From positions 22,479,506 through 22,543,505 of the forward strand of contig JAQMRL010000006.1 in assembly GCA_035578175.1 (NCBI GenBank): DNA of 64,000 nucleotides, read 5' to 3'. The position numbers and the translations under genes are program-made. The notes beneath the pieces are model-generated. The model ran no database searches, was not told the DNA's origin, and worked only from the letters and a program-made list of their open reading frames with translations. Numbering within the stretch: the stretch's first letter is position 1; every line of letters begins with the position of its first letter. This DNA comes from Catonia carolina (taxonomy: Eukaryota > Arthropoda > Insecta > Hemiptera > Achilidae). Below, piece after piece: positions 13,145 through 23,668 of the stretch.

Positions 13145-13962
13145 CCCTAGAACGGTCAAGGGGTTCCTTGAACCCACTTTTTTATATTTTTAATATCTCT
13201 GACCCTAATCGCGGAAAAAATCTGAAAAAATTAACTTTACTCTTCATTCATTGGTCTATAAATCCCAATTTGTAGAATACCTAGTTTTCAAAAATAGTCA
13301 AATTTTATGTGTTATTTATATCAAAAATTGAACATGGCACCTTGTAGGTTCAATCGACCCCCCCTTATTAGTCATACCAGGTACCTTTTTATTTACGGTA
13401 GTATATTTAATACTTTCGGGTTGACAATAATCCTTTTAAGAACAAGGAATCCTTTGATTGTTTACCTGTTTAGTCGACAGGCAAACAACTTGAAAAGCCC
13501 TAGAAGATGTAACTGGTAAAATATTAAAATATAAACAATGTCAGCCTGCGCATGAAGACTCACGGAGTCGTTTTTTTTGTACCCTCGGGATGCATTTGCC
13601 AAAAAATAAAAAAATCATCTCTACCGAAAAAAGCAAAGTTATGAATAATGTAAAAAACGCGTTTGCAATAATCCTTGTCTCAAAACATTTGTTTGCCATG
13701 AATTCTCTGCTGTAAACAGCAACCCATAATAACTTGTTTCAATTTATTTTTAATAATCGTGTCTATGAAAATTTTAATACCGTAATACATAATTATGTTC
13801 AGTAAATATACAAATACACCTTTTTTACTAAAAATAATTATTAATTGAATTGCAAACCTACCAAATCCGAGTAATTAGAGGAAAGTTCTTTGGGTTTGGT
13901 GAACCCCTTGACCATCCATGGGACGCCGTTGCCTTGGCCATCGCACGGGAGCTGTTCTAGGG
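13145..13962. mobile_element. piggyBac-type MITE
   Basis: Left end TTAA-CCCTAGAACGGTC (TTAA at 13141-13144), right end GCTGTTCTAGGG followed by TCAA, one base from TTAA. The ends match the CCCTAGA...TCTAGGG pattern of piggyBac elements. A subterminal inverted repeat GTCAAGGGGTTC / GAACCCCTTGAC lies just inside. 818 bp without a transposase; non-autonomous. Confidence 0.75.
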
Positions 13963-14401
13963 TCAATATAAAAAAATTGACGAACTAAAATATTTGAATA
14001 ATATTTCCGTAAAACTTCATACATAAAATTGTTTTTTTAAAGTAAGTGTAATATTTAAAGTGAATTTATATAAACGAAGATAGAAAGAGAAGAATAAACG
14101 AAGAATTCAGATAGTGAATTTAGAAAAACAAAATAAAAAGAAACATTACGGAATTTTTTTTTTTTTAATAACTGTAAATCTACGATCTGCTCTCATAGAA
14201 CAATGAGTAGATGTGTTGTAAGTATAAATCTTGAGTAAGTAATACCCCTTGGTATTACTCTATAAGATTTCCCATTTTGTTGAAGTGATCTTGCCAGGAA
14301 TGTAAAATAAATTACACAATCACATATTAAAATAAATCTGTAGGGTGTAGTCTGCATAGTCTTCTGTGTGTTCCACTGTTGTCTAGGAGATTGATGGCTT
14401 C

Positions 14402-14698
14402 TGGATTCTGATGATTTTCAAGTCTTGTTTGGTAACTGGTACAAAATTACGGAATTAATACGTTTAAACATAAAGAATATTCTAATTTAAATTAAATTTA
14501 AATATTCTAAATTACGGAATTAATACGTTTAAACATAAAGAATATTCTAATTTTCACATATTCTGATGAATTAATACTTTTAAACATAAAGAATATTCTA
14601 ATTTTCACATATTCTGATTCTGATGATTTTCAAGTCTTGTTTGGTAACTGGTACAAAATTACGGAATTAATACGTTTAAACATAAAGAATATTCTAAT
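14402..14698. repeat. nested tandem duplication
   Basis: A block beginning GATTCTGATGATTTTCAAG (14402) recurs at 14614, and within it ACGTTTAAACATAAAGAAT recurs four times. The duplication abuts the pogo element at 14732. Confidence 0.75.
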
Positions 14699-14731
14699 TT
14701 TCACATATTTTCAAACTAGAATACACTATTA

Positions 14732-16083
14732 CAGTAGACCCCCGATTTACGACGGCTCGGTATAGCGACCGACCGTACAAAAAAGGTCTCGCACAAAAAG
14801 GTCGATAATAACTTATTCAAAGCAATATTATTAATTGACAATGTCAAAAGTCACACTGCCACAAGCCTGGAAGGTAAAGCTTTAAATTTTAGTCATTTTT
14901 ATGCCACCGAATACCTCATCATTACTCCATCCTATGGATCAATCTGTCTACTCATGTTTTAAAGCGTATTACTTCCGCGATAGTTTACGAAAGTTATTCA
15001 GCGCTGTTGATAAGGAAAGTGGGCCAACTATTATAGAATACTGGAAAAATTTAAAATATTACAAGCTATAAAATTGATTAACACGTTATATTCCATTAAT
15101 TAACATTAATGCTGATTTCACACTTAGTGAGCTGTCAAAACACATGGATGGAAGTTTCCGAAAAATATTCAAAATGGATGGAAAAAAATTTGTCCTTACT
15201 ATTATAATGACAAGGAAATTACTGAGATCTCCGTGTTGAATGCAACAACTGAAATTGTAGAGATAGCCAGTATTCTTAACTTGGAAGTTTGTAACGAAGA
15301 TCTTACCGAGTTAAATGCTAAAGAGGATATTTCCAATGTAGAGCTTATTGCATTTGTTCAACAAGATACTCAGCAATGGAAGAAGAATTCGTTTAGGTAT
15401 GTGAATTAGAACCCACAGTTGATATAAAATATTAACGAAAAGACCTTCTGAAGCATTTACATTAATTGAAAGTGGCTTAAATATTTTCGAATCAGACGAT
15501 CCAGATTCTAATCGCAGTATGGCCGTAACCGCAGCCGTATGGCGTGACTTCTCATGCTACCAAGAAATTTATAGATCGATGAAGGCGTAAAAAGTTCAGA
15601 AGCCACTTGGCTATTTCTTTAAAACGGCAAAAACAGATGTACAAGCGGTGAGCTGTCAAGAAGCAAATCCTCAACCCTCAACATCGCGACAGTAAATTAC
15701 ACAGCAGACAAGTTTTAAATTTAACACAACACAGAAAACGTTAAAGCACTGTTATTTTTATGATTTCGTAATTTTTTTATTGTAGGCCTATGCTTCATGT
15801 ACAGTGCAGTACATATTCTCAAGTTATTTCATTTTTTTCTAAATTTAATTAAAGATGTGTTCACTGTAAAACCTTTAATCTATCTTCTTAAATAGGTATT
15901 GAATGTTTTTTTTTTTTACTAGAGAAGTAATAAAAGGAAATAGTGTAAAATATTATTAACTTGTTTAATTTTATTTAGAATAACCTACTGTATGTTAAGA
16001 ATCCGTTAATATTCGATTTACGACCGCTCGATTTACGACGGGTTTTCCAGAACCAATTCGGTCGTTATAGCGGGGGTCTACTG
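14732..16083 (+). mobile_element. pogo/Tigger-type DNA transposon, internally deleted
   Basis: The ends CAGTAGACCCCCGATTTACG and ...CGGGGGTCTACTG are inverted repeats flanked by TA (14730-14731 and 16084-16085). The inside holds the second half of a DDE transposase with stops and frameshifts: LMPPNTSSLLHPMDQ, FKAYYFRDSLRKLF, then an acidic NVELIAFVQQ region and a C-terminal LGYFFKTAK. The first half, with the DNA-binding and first catalytic part, is missing. 1352 bp, clearly dead. Confidence 0.85.
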
Positions 16084-16344
16084 TATCATAAAATTATATT
16101 ATTTAAAACACAAAATCTCGTCCAGTCGATTTTAAATGGAGATTATTTTTGTCCTTAAATCTAATGCTTTAAAAATCCACTGGCTGTCGGATTATCCGTT
16201 CTACTGAACGGACTTAAACAATTTTTACAAGTTTATAATGAGGATACTTTATGGGATTTATAAAACATTTGAAAATGATAATTAATAAAAGCCGTAAGGA
16301 GATTTTACGAAGTAGCCAACGAAATAAGAAATTTACTTAATTTC

Positions 16345-16492
16345 TTTTATTTATGTCTGACTGTTTTGAACTTTCTGCTGATGCAGACGGTGGATAATAA
16401 TGATAACAAAAATGCCTGATGCAAATATGCCAGACCTGACTGGGAATCGAACCCAAGACCCCAGCGCAGATGTCAATTGCGCTAACCACTAC
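16345..16492 (-). mobile_element. tRNA-derived SINE A-like, minus copy
   Basis: Read on the minus strand it starts GTAGTGGTTAGCGCAATTG (A box) and GGTTCGATTCC (B box). It ends with the SINE A tail CCGTCTGCATCAGCAG and a run close to CAGTCAGACATAAA. The head differs from copies 1 and 2, so it is a subfamily or a relative. Confidence 0.7.
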
Positions 16493-16744
16493 TTAAATTT
16501 ACTTAAGGTTTTAATTGTGTTACTATTCTGGTGATGACGTTGCGAAGCTCAGTTTATTTTGAAGCATTCTTATGGTGACAAAAATTTTTCATTTAAGTGC
16601 AAATCCTGTTTCATAAACAAATTTCTTGTATCTTGTTTACTTGACTAAGACATTGCAAAATAATTATATAAATGATAGATAAGTGACGACAAGAAATTTT
16701 GTGATGTTTGGATAATCGAAAAAAATTAAACCAAAAATTTATCC

Positions 16745-17035
16745 AAAAAGAGCTAAATTATTACGCACACTTTATCAGAATAGTGTTAACTGTAAAAATT
16801 TAAATGAAATTGACGTAAACGAGTGGCTGAAAGCTGACGATGAAGATCTACAGTTTACAGACGAAAAATAGTTTCTGTAATCTCTTTAGGTTCCTGCAAA
16901 AATCCAGAAATCGATGAGATATTTAACACGGAATAAGCACTGAAAATAACAATCGAATACGTAGAGCAGTACAACAGCGACAAGTAAACAGACGTCAGGT
17001 TTATGAGACGCTGGTGAAATATTTCGTCATCATGA
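16745..17035 (+). pseudogene. pogo/Tigger transposase C-terminal remnant
   Basis: It reads NLNEIDVNEWLKADDEDLQF, then TDEKIVS and, after a stop, ALKITIEYVEQY and DVRFMRRW. This matches the C-terminal acidic and helical segment common in Tigger-like transposases. The terminal repeats are not recognised. It is a separate copy from 14732-16083 and less complete. Confidence 0.55.
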
Positions 17036-17352
17036 AAGTTTTCGGCATTACGATAGTGACCAAATTTATTTTAGCCTTTGCACCTAGCCAGTATTTAAAA
17101 TGTATTATTTCTTATAATTGCTAATAATCTCGAAGAAATGTTTTGCTAGTAAGTGATTTGTATTATAAGTTAATCTTTTATTAAAAATTTGGTTATGTTT
17201 GTTTCTGGCAATTTTGAAACTCTCTTTTATCATTTTGTTTTGCCCGTCCGTCCATCGGTTACACCCAGATCTCACAAACTACAAGAGACAGCAAGAACCG
17301 GTTTTTAGATTCGTAATCTATACAAAAAGATAATGGGCCTAAATTAGCCAGA

Positions 17353-17620
17353 TTTTGGAAACAAAAATAGTGTCATTCGATTTTTCTTAAAAAGTAAATA
17401 CAGAAATCACTGGGTTTTAAGTTCCGGTTTCGATCTGTGTTGACCCAAAACCAAAAGTCAAAAAAACGAAATTTGGAAAAAAGCAGTGTAATTCGATTCC
17501 TCTTAAAGAGTAGATACAGAAATCATTGGGTTATAAGTTCCGATTTCAACCGGAGGTGGCCAAAAACCGAAAGTTAAGAAATCAAAGTCGGAATTTGGAA
17601 ACAAAAATATTGTCATTTGA
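17353..17620. repeat. tandem repeat, 118-bp unit, about 2.3 copies
   Basis: TTGGAAACAAAAATAGTGTC-like starts recur near 17353, 17471 and 17589. Each unit contains ACAGAAATCA(C/T)TGGGTT and AAGTTCCG(G/A)TTTC. The flank at 17265-17330 matches both sides of the mariner fold-back at 36665-37607. Confidence 0.7.
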
Positions 17621-17789
17621 AAACGTGTCGTTACATTACCTGGTCAACAAACCGAGTTATGTCATGTCCTGGAATATCTCGAGAAAAATCCGAAATACTT
17701 TTCTTAGTAAAAAAAAAACAAATTCTAAACAACCTTAGAATGGTAACTCGAACTAAATCAATATATTTCAAATATCAAAAAAATAAAAA

Positions 17790-18118
17790 TTGATTTTTTT
17801 ACGATTTTAGCCTTAGTATGCATTTTACGACAAAAGTGTATATAATAAAATTTATAGAAAATTAAAATTCGACAACTTTAATTAGAACATTTTTCTCTAC
17901 AGAGCCTAGTTTAGCGTAAAAGAGTGATTTTCCATATTTTTAAGCCAATCTGAGGTTGATTTTCATTTTTCGTTTTCCAATCATAATTAAAATAAGGTTA
18001 GGTTTATTTGATGTTAGTATTTTGTTTATTTTTAATGTTTTATTACTTAGGTTATATTGGTAATTATTTGTAATGGCAAGAGAAAGTCGTATGAGTGTTT
18101 CACACCAAATTTTTTTCT
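17790..18118 (-). repeat. family E repeat, distal third
   Basis: It shares TATGCATTTTACGACAAAAG, then the segment ending GGCAAGAGAAAGTCGTATGA and TGTTTCACACCA with 22657-23668. Confidence 0.75.
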
Positions 18119-18712
18119 ATATACACTTGTCTTTTATTTGTGACCAATCGAAGTTTGGAAAAAATGATCCTCGTACTATACGGTCACCTATATGTTAATA
18201 CTATAAAAAAATTTGTTTAAACCACTTTTGAAATCTTTTAAGATTGTTCCGCCCCAGTAATCGGTTCATTGTACATTATTATAGATGGTTGTTAGTACGC
18301 AAAAATATGAATATGTTAATATTTTTATTAGATACACATACATAGAGATCTATGCCTCGTTATACGAAAATTTACCGAATGTAATAATGAAAATATTTTA
18401 CGGTATTCTTTTTTTTATGCTGACCATGTAAACAAGATTATGAAGTATGTGATCTGGTTTAATATAAAATGTATAGTTCATAAATCCGTACTATGTAATA
18501 TTTACAAAGAACTGACACTGTGTTATTTAAATTGTCATGGTTATTGTGTTAATATAACATTTCAGGTAAAACACTATAAGAAAAAAATGCACTGAGACCT
18601 ATATAATAAATACGAAAGAAGTGTTTTGTGCTACCTGAATCGTAAGATTATTAGTGCATGCATGAACGATTTTCGTATGATTGTAATGGTAGTAATTTTC
18701 ATTAACTTTAAA

Positions 18713-18748
<36 letters not shown>

Positions 18749-19171
18749 GTATTTGAAGTTTAGTTACGTTTTAATGTAGTAGTATAATCTTACTGCATTA
18801 TTTTGTGTTGTAATCTTTTCATAGTGTCACATAGCGCGGGTGCATTTTTTTCTTGTTTTCTAGGCAATTAACAGTTGCCTATATACACAAATAGTTACCT
18901 ATTTTATTGATTATGCAATTTTATTATCAGTGTCACGTTGTTTTGATAATAACATTAAATCTATCAAAAATAAAATGCAAATCGAATTTTTAATTATTTA
19001 TGGAAACTAGTTTATTTATTTGAAAATTAGATGTAAATATTTTTAAACCGTGTTGATCTTTAGTAATCCTTACTTTTTCTAATTTTATTTTATTTTATTC
19101 TATGTAATTATTATTATATTTAAAATACCAAATCTGGTTCAATATGTTTTAAATTCTATTTGACCTTAATC
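18119..19171. other. AT-rich DNA, microsatellite only
   Basis: Nothing coding on either strand. Confidence 0.5.
18717..18745. repeat. (AT)n microsatellite
   Basis: About fourteen AT units, followed by ACACG. Confidence 0.9.
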
Positions 19172-19232
19172 CAATGTTTTTCAACCGGTGGGCCACGACC
19201 CCCTGGGGGTCGCAGGACATGTTTGGGGGGGG
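19172..19232 (+). mobile_element. possible hAT-type element end
   Basis: CAATGTTTTTCAACCGGTGG followed by CCACGACCCCCTGG resembles the 'CAGTGGTTCTCAACC...GCGACCCC' end common in hAT MITEs. I find no matching opposite end or 8-bp duplication. Confidence 0.35.
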
Positions 19233-19358
19233 ATTAAAACAAATTATTGTTATAGTTATTTATGTTAAAATGGATTCATCACTGGGTGAGTTCACAAGAA
19301 GAATGCGGGAGCTCCTCACTGGGAATCAGCATGAAGAGTAGGATGTGCGGCAGTGCGT

Positions 19359-19531
19359 GGCCGCATTGGCGTAGTGCAATGGACATAACGTGCTCGCCTC
19401 TCATCGTGCGGTCTTGGGTTCGAATCCCATTCAGGCCCGGCAAATTTACATACGTTACAAAAATCATTTCATCCTTCACCGTCTGCATTAGCAGTAATTG
19501 CAGAACAGTCGGATGTTAAACCAAAAAAAGT
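19359..19531 (+). mobile_element. tRNA-derived SINE A, copy 2 with target-site duplication
   Basis: The tRNA-like head has GGCGTAGTGCAATGG (A box) and GGTTCGAATCC (B box) and ends near CCAAAAAAAG. A 7-bp direct repeat AGTGCGT flanks it (19352-19358 and 19529-19535, the last bases shared with the tail). This is the best-preserved copy. The GGG-TTCGAAT-CCC T-arm is intact, but the other arms do not fold as a functional tRNA. Confidence 0.8.
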
Positions 19532-19797
19532 GCGTTGCGCTTGGGACAGCTGGATGACAAGTTAGCCAATGAATTTATAAAATACATTGTAAATTCAACT
19601 TGATTTACAAACAATAGATAAGTTAAAAAAGTGTCATTATCATAAAAAAACCTTTTAAAGCTGAACATTTTCAAGAGTAGCAACGTTAATAATGATAAAG
19701 ATAGCTTACATTATTGAAATATTACAAGCCAACGAGGGTTGCAAAAATGTTCATAAAAATTCTAAGTTGTCTAGTAGCCTAATATTCTGGATTTCTT

Positions 19798-19878
19798 TTT
19801 TGTTTAACGTTCGACTATTCTGCAATTAGTGCTAATGCAGACGGTGAAGGATGAAATGACTTTTTGTAACGTGATCAC
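19798..19878 (-). mobile_element. SINE A tail fragment, minus strand
   Basis: Only the distal body is present: on the minus strand TTCATCCTTCACCGTCTGC and GAACGTTAAAC. It lies 270 bp from the plus-strand copy 2, in inverted orientation. Confidence 0.6.
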
Positions 19879-19944
19879 TAGACCTAGATTTTAATGAGAA
19901 TTCAATTTTTTTTCTCTTCTCTTTAATTCTTTATTTACAACTGT

Positions 19945-20320
19945 AAAATTTTACAACAAGCAAATTTGATGATTATGATAAAAATGTAAATGACATGATA
20001 GGCATGAGAGGGGTAGGGCCCCAATTCGTGTCTCCCCAAGAATGAAATTTGTATACCAAATTAGCAGGTCTCTACTCCAGCGTCTTTTAAGGCGTCTGGC
20101 TGGATTATCAGGTAAATGGAAGGTGGAAAGTAAACGCACCAGTGGGTTCTCGTGTTCGTTTGACTATCGTGAAAGCGTTTGTATAGGTATCCGATGAAAT
20201 TTTGTACAAGTGGTGTTTTCAAATCTGTATGTAGGGTTTTGTTGCTAACGTAAAGAGAATCCAAATTAAAAATAAATATACGAGTTATGTTTATCTGTGC
20301 ATGATAAAACATTCAAAATT
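19945..20320 (-). pseudogene. jockey-like LINE, C-terminal fragment
   Basis: On the minus strand: DSLYVSNKTLHTDLKTPLVQ, then YLYKRFHDSQTNTR. In a shifted frame NPARRLKRRWSRDLL follows. It is a relative of 8695-9005 but not the same copy. Confidence 0.75.
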
Positions 20321-21509
20321 AGAGAAAAAAAATTATAAAAATATAGATAACTATTTATTCCAAGTGAATTAATTTTATGATTTATTCTAGTTAGAAGCAG
20401 CTCCTGCCCTCTTACGGTAATTTATTGAACAACTTATGCATGCTCCACTAAAAGCAGTACCATATCTATTAGTGCTATTAGGAAAATACTTCTTTTTTTA
20501 TCCGAGGCGGCGAGAAAAACTTATGTTCACTCCCTCACGATGGGGGAAGCATTGATGGACTCAATTGAGGCGACCTCATCCAGCCTCAAGGAGGCCGCAA
20601 CCGCCTACTAACCAAAATCCCGCCGCCTGGCCACTTACCCGAGATCAGGAAAGAACCCTCCACCTCCCTCGGAACTGCTTATATAATACTACAAGGGAAA
20701 TGTCGGGTTAAAAAATTTACGTACTGTCAGCAACACTCACTCACTCACTCTCTCACTTTCATTCATCTCTTCCATCACCTTGAAAATTTTTCATCTTTCA
20801 GGAAAATACTTGCTACTAGCAAAAATGTTGGTAATTAACACTTTTAATATTTTTTAATAAATTCAACGAATCATTATTATAATAATTTTCATGTGGAATC
20901 TTATCTATTAGACGCCCCGAAATCTGTCAGAGCACCTACAAAAACATGTTTGAAAAATTATCAGAAAAGGACTCGGTTGTGCAGATTGTATTGTAACACG
21001 TACGATACAGTCACACAGACACACAGACACACACACATAAAATTTTGAAACCAATGAATCCCACTTCAGATATTATACAACAATAATAATAACATACTAT
21101 ACAATAACTATACAATAACACTAGTCAAAACATCGAGATTATTGGCTCTAGATTTAATAAATAACATTTCAGATTTCTGAACTTAACTTAAGTTTTAATA
21201 TCAATATTAGTGATAAAATAGTTGTGTTAACATTTTTAAGCGAAACTTCATCAGCATTCTGCTTAACTGATACTTCATCAGTTACACACACGATATCATC
21301 AATATATGAGAAGTATATACTACTCCCTGTACGCTCTGCAACCCGCAATGGTGTGTTGTATTGTATGTTGCATTTGCAGTTTTAGTAGGCTGGCTAACCT
21401 AGTGCGGGCGTCTAACATACGACTCTTCATACTTCTATTTCTGTACGTTTGCCATGATTTAGTTACTCGTGATATTATTTTGTTAAAACAGCTGTCTTAA
21501 TGATTTATA
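20321..21509. other. unassigned, includes a GC-richer block
   Basis: 20500-20690 is unusually GC-rich for this window (GAGGCGACC, CAAGGAGGCCGCAACCGCC) and is followed by TCACTCACTCACTC. It may be a retroelement fragment, but I cannot name it. Confidence 0.35.
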
Positions 21510-21625
21510 GGGACAAAAGTATTTTTTTCATGTAGATATTTCGAAATCGAGATTTTTACCAGAAATACACGTTTTCAGACCTCCTGAACCCAAAACACGT
21601 TTAGCGATTGGTTTGTGTGTGCGTC
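21510..21625 (-). repeat. family E repeat, small fragment
   Basis: It shares TATTTCGAAATCGAGATTTT, CACGTTTTCAGACCTCCTGA and TTAGCGATTGGTTTGTGTG with 22657-23668. Confidence 0.6.
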
Positions 21626-21887
21626 TCTCATATTTCTTTCCCTGAAAATGTTTTTTTTAAATTTTGCACTTTAATGGGCTTCTGGAATAACTGCAGTTTT
21701 ATAATGACTTAATTATTTTGAATTTTTAGGTATACATTTTTATTCTAGCTAAATATCTTTTGTTGGGAGTTAGGACTATAAAATTTTTATTTTCTTTAGA
21801 CAAATCTGATTAATATAACCAATTTTTCTAATATAATTATTTAGTTTTATCATATCTCTTAAATTTTCAAATTATTTTATCAATGGA

Positions 21888-22040
21888 AAAATCATGTCAC
21901 AAGAATGACAAGGGAGGGGTATGATCCAAGCATTGTATTTTTCCCCAATTGGAAGAAGACGCTTGGGTAGACCAAGGAAAAGTTGGTCTGAAGCTGGAAC
22001 AGTCGTATTGCCTAATCCGTAAGCGGTAGAAAGAGAAGGA
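21888..22040 (+). pseudogene. small LINE C-terminal fragment
   Basis: It encodes PIGRRRLGRPRKSWSEAG before a stop, the Gly-Arg-Arg...Gly-Arg-Pro block that ends many LINE ORF2 proteins. Confidence 0.5.
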
Positions 22041-22656
22041 GAATTTAAGTTTTAGTATTATCACATTTTTACGTAATTAATTAATTTAACAAGAGAATTT
22101 AAATTAGGCTCTGATTGAAACAGAGTATGTACTGTTATTAAATACAATAATTTATCTTAATTTAGTGAACCTATAAAAAAGCAATCTATGTTCAATAAAA
22201 TTTCTGTCGAATTTTTTCAGGACAATTACATAATGTTATCTAATAGAAGTTTACAGATTGTACTGTAATATGTTAACAAATTCATGATATATGACAACTG
22301 TCTATGATTTGCTTTTGACAGATGTCACTTACTAATAAGAATTAAATGTCATGAAAGTTATATATGGATGTGTAAAGTCATTGTCAACTATAATGTCATT
22401 TCATTTCATTTTTTCATGATATGTATTTCATAAACATTCCTAAGTTTTTGAAATTGTGTTGCATTCATATTTCAAAACAATTAGATTAACTGAAGATAGA
22501 TAACAAGTCTTATTCTACTGTTGCTGCATTTGTTAATGCATATTGAAATACTGAATTTAAAATAAATAACTGAAGCAATTTCTTCTTTTGCCAGAACATA
22601 ATAAATATTCCGGTTAAACAAGTATGGTATGGGTGCATATTATTTATTTATTTATT

Positions 22657-22787
22657 ACTTTCTCTTGCCTATATGAATATATAGGAAGGAAAGTATTGTT
22701 TTCATGTCGATTTTTCGAAATCGAGTTTTCACCGGATCTATACGTTTTCAGACCCCCTGAACCCAAAAAACATGTTTTTAGCGATTG

Positions 22788-22875
<88 letters not shown>

Positions 22876-23668
22876 GTGTGTGTGTGAACAGAATATCTCA
22901 AGAACGGAACATTGTACGAACTTGAAACTTGAAACTTAAGTTACATATCACTACCGGACCCGACACGAACATTTTCATCAAAATCAGTCAACCGGAAGTA
23001 GTAGTTTATTCGTATAATTTTTTACTTTTTTGCGATTTTCTCAAAAACTGGTCCTACGATTTTTTTAAAAATCGCCTATTTTACTCAATTTTTTATTCTC
23101 TACAAGATAGGGTAGGCGCCATATTTTCTGAAATTCTCGGTGAGGCTGTTTTCACGTAAAAACGTTGTTTTTTTAAGATTACGGCTTTAATATAAATTTT
23201 AACGCAAAAACTTATATAATAAAAGTTGTAGAAACTTTAAAAACCTACAACTTTTATTTCAAACATTTTTTTGTATAACGCTTAGTTTAGCGGTAATTTG
23301 CGATTTTCTGTTTTTTTTCTCACGAAAACGTGAGAAAAATCGATTTTTTTAACATTTCGGTCTTAGTATGCATTTTACGACAAAAGTGTATATAATTAAA
23401 TTTATAGAAAATTAAAAGATCTACAACTTTTATTCAGAGCATTTTTCTCTACAGAGCCTAGTTTAGCGTGAAAGCGTGATTTTCCGTATTTTTAAGCCAA
23501 ACTGAGTTCGATTGTCATTTTGCGTCATTCACTCATGATTAAAATAAGGTTATGTTTTTGAGGTTAGTTTTTTGTTTATTTCTAATATTTTATTAATAAT
23601 GTTAGGTTTATTATTAATTATTTGCATTGGCAAGAGAAAGTTGTGTGAGTGTTTCACACCAGATTTTT
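22657..23668 (-). repeat. family E repeat, inverted copy with expanded (TG)n
   Basis: This is the reverse complement of 3738-4662 over its whole length, with the same terminal motifs (ACTTTCTCTTGCC at 22657-22669, GGCAAGAGAAAGT at 23629-23641). The internal CA/TG tract is expanded to about 96 bp. Confidence 0.8.
22791..22886. repeat. (TG)n microsatellite
   Basis: About 48 TG units with one CG interruption near 22870, inside the family E copy. It produces meaningless Val/Cys and Thr/His open frames on the two strands. Confidence 0.95.

Noticed and set aside
14203..14217. ATGAGTAGATGTGTT before GTAAGT as a third micro-exon
   Set aside because: No TATA-like promoter, and no downstream signal-peptide exon or His/Gly exon that joins in frame.
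19359..19442. Possible functional tRNA gene
   Set aside because: A and B boxes and a T-arm are present, but the other arms do not pair properly and the sequence continues into the SINE body with target-site duplication.
22624..22901. Open frames rich in Val-Cys and Thr-His
   Set aside because: Translation of the (TG)n microsatellite on the two strands.
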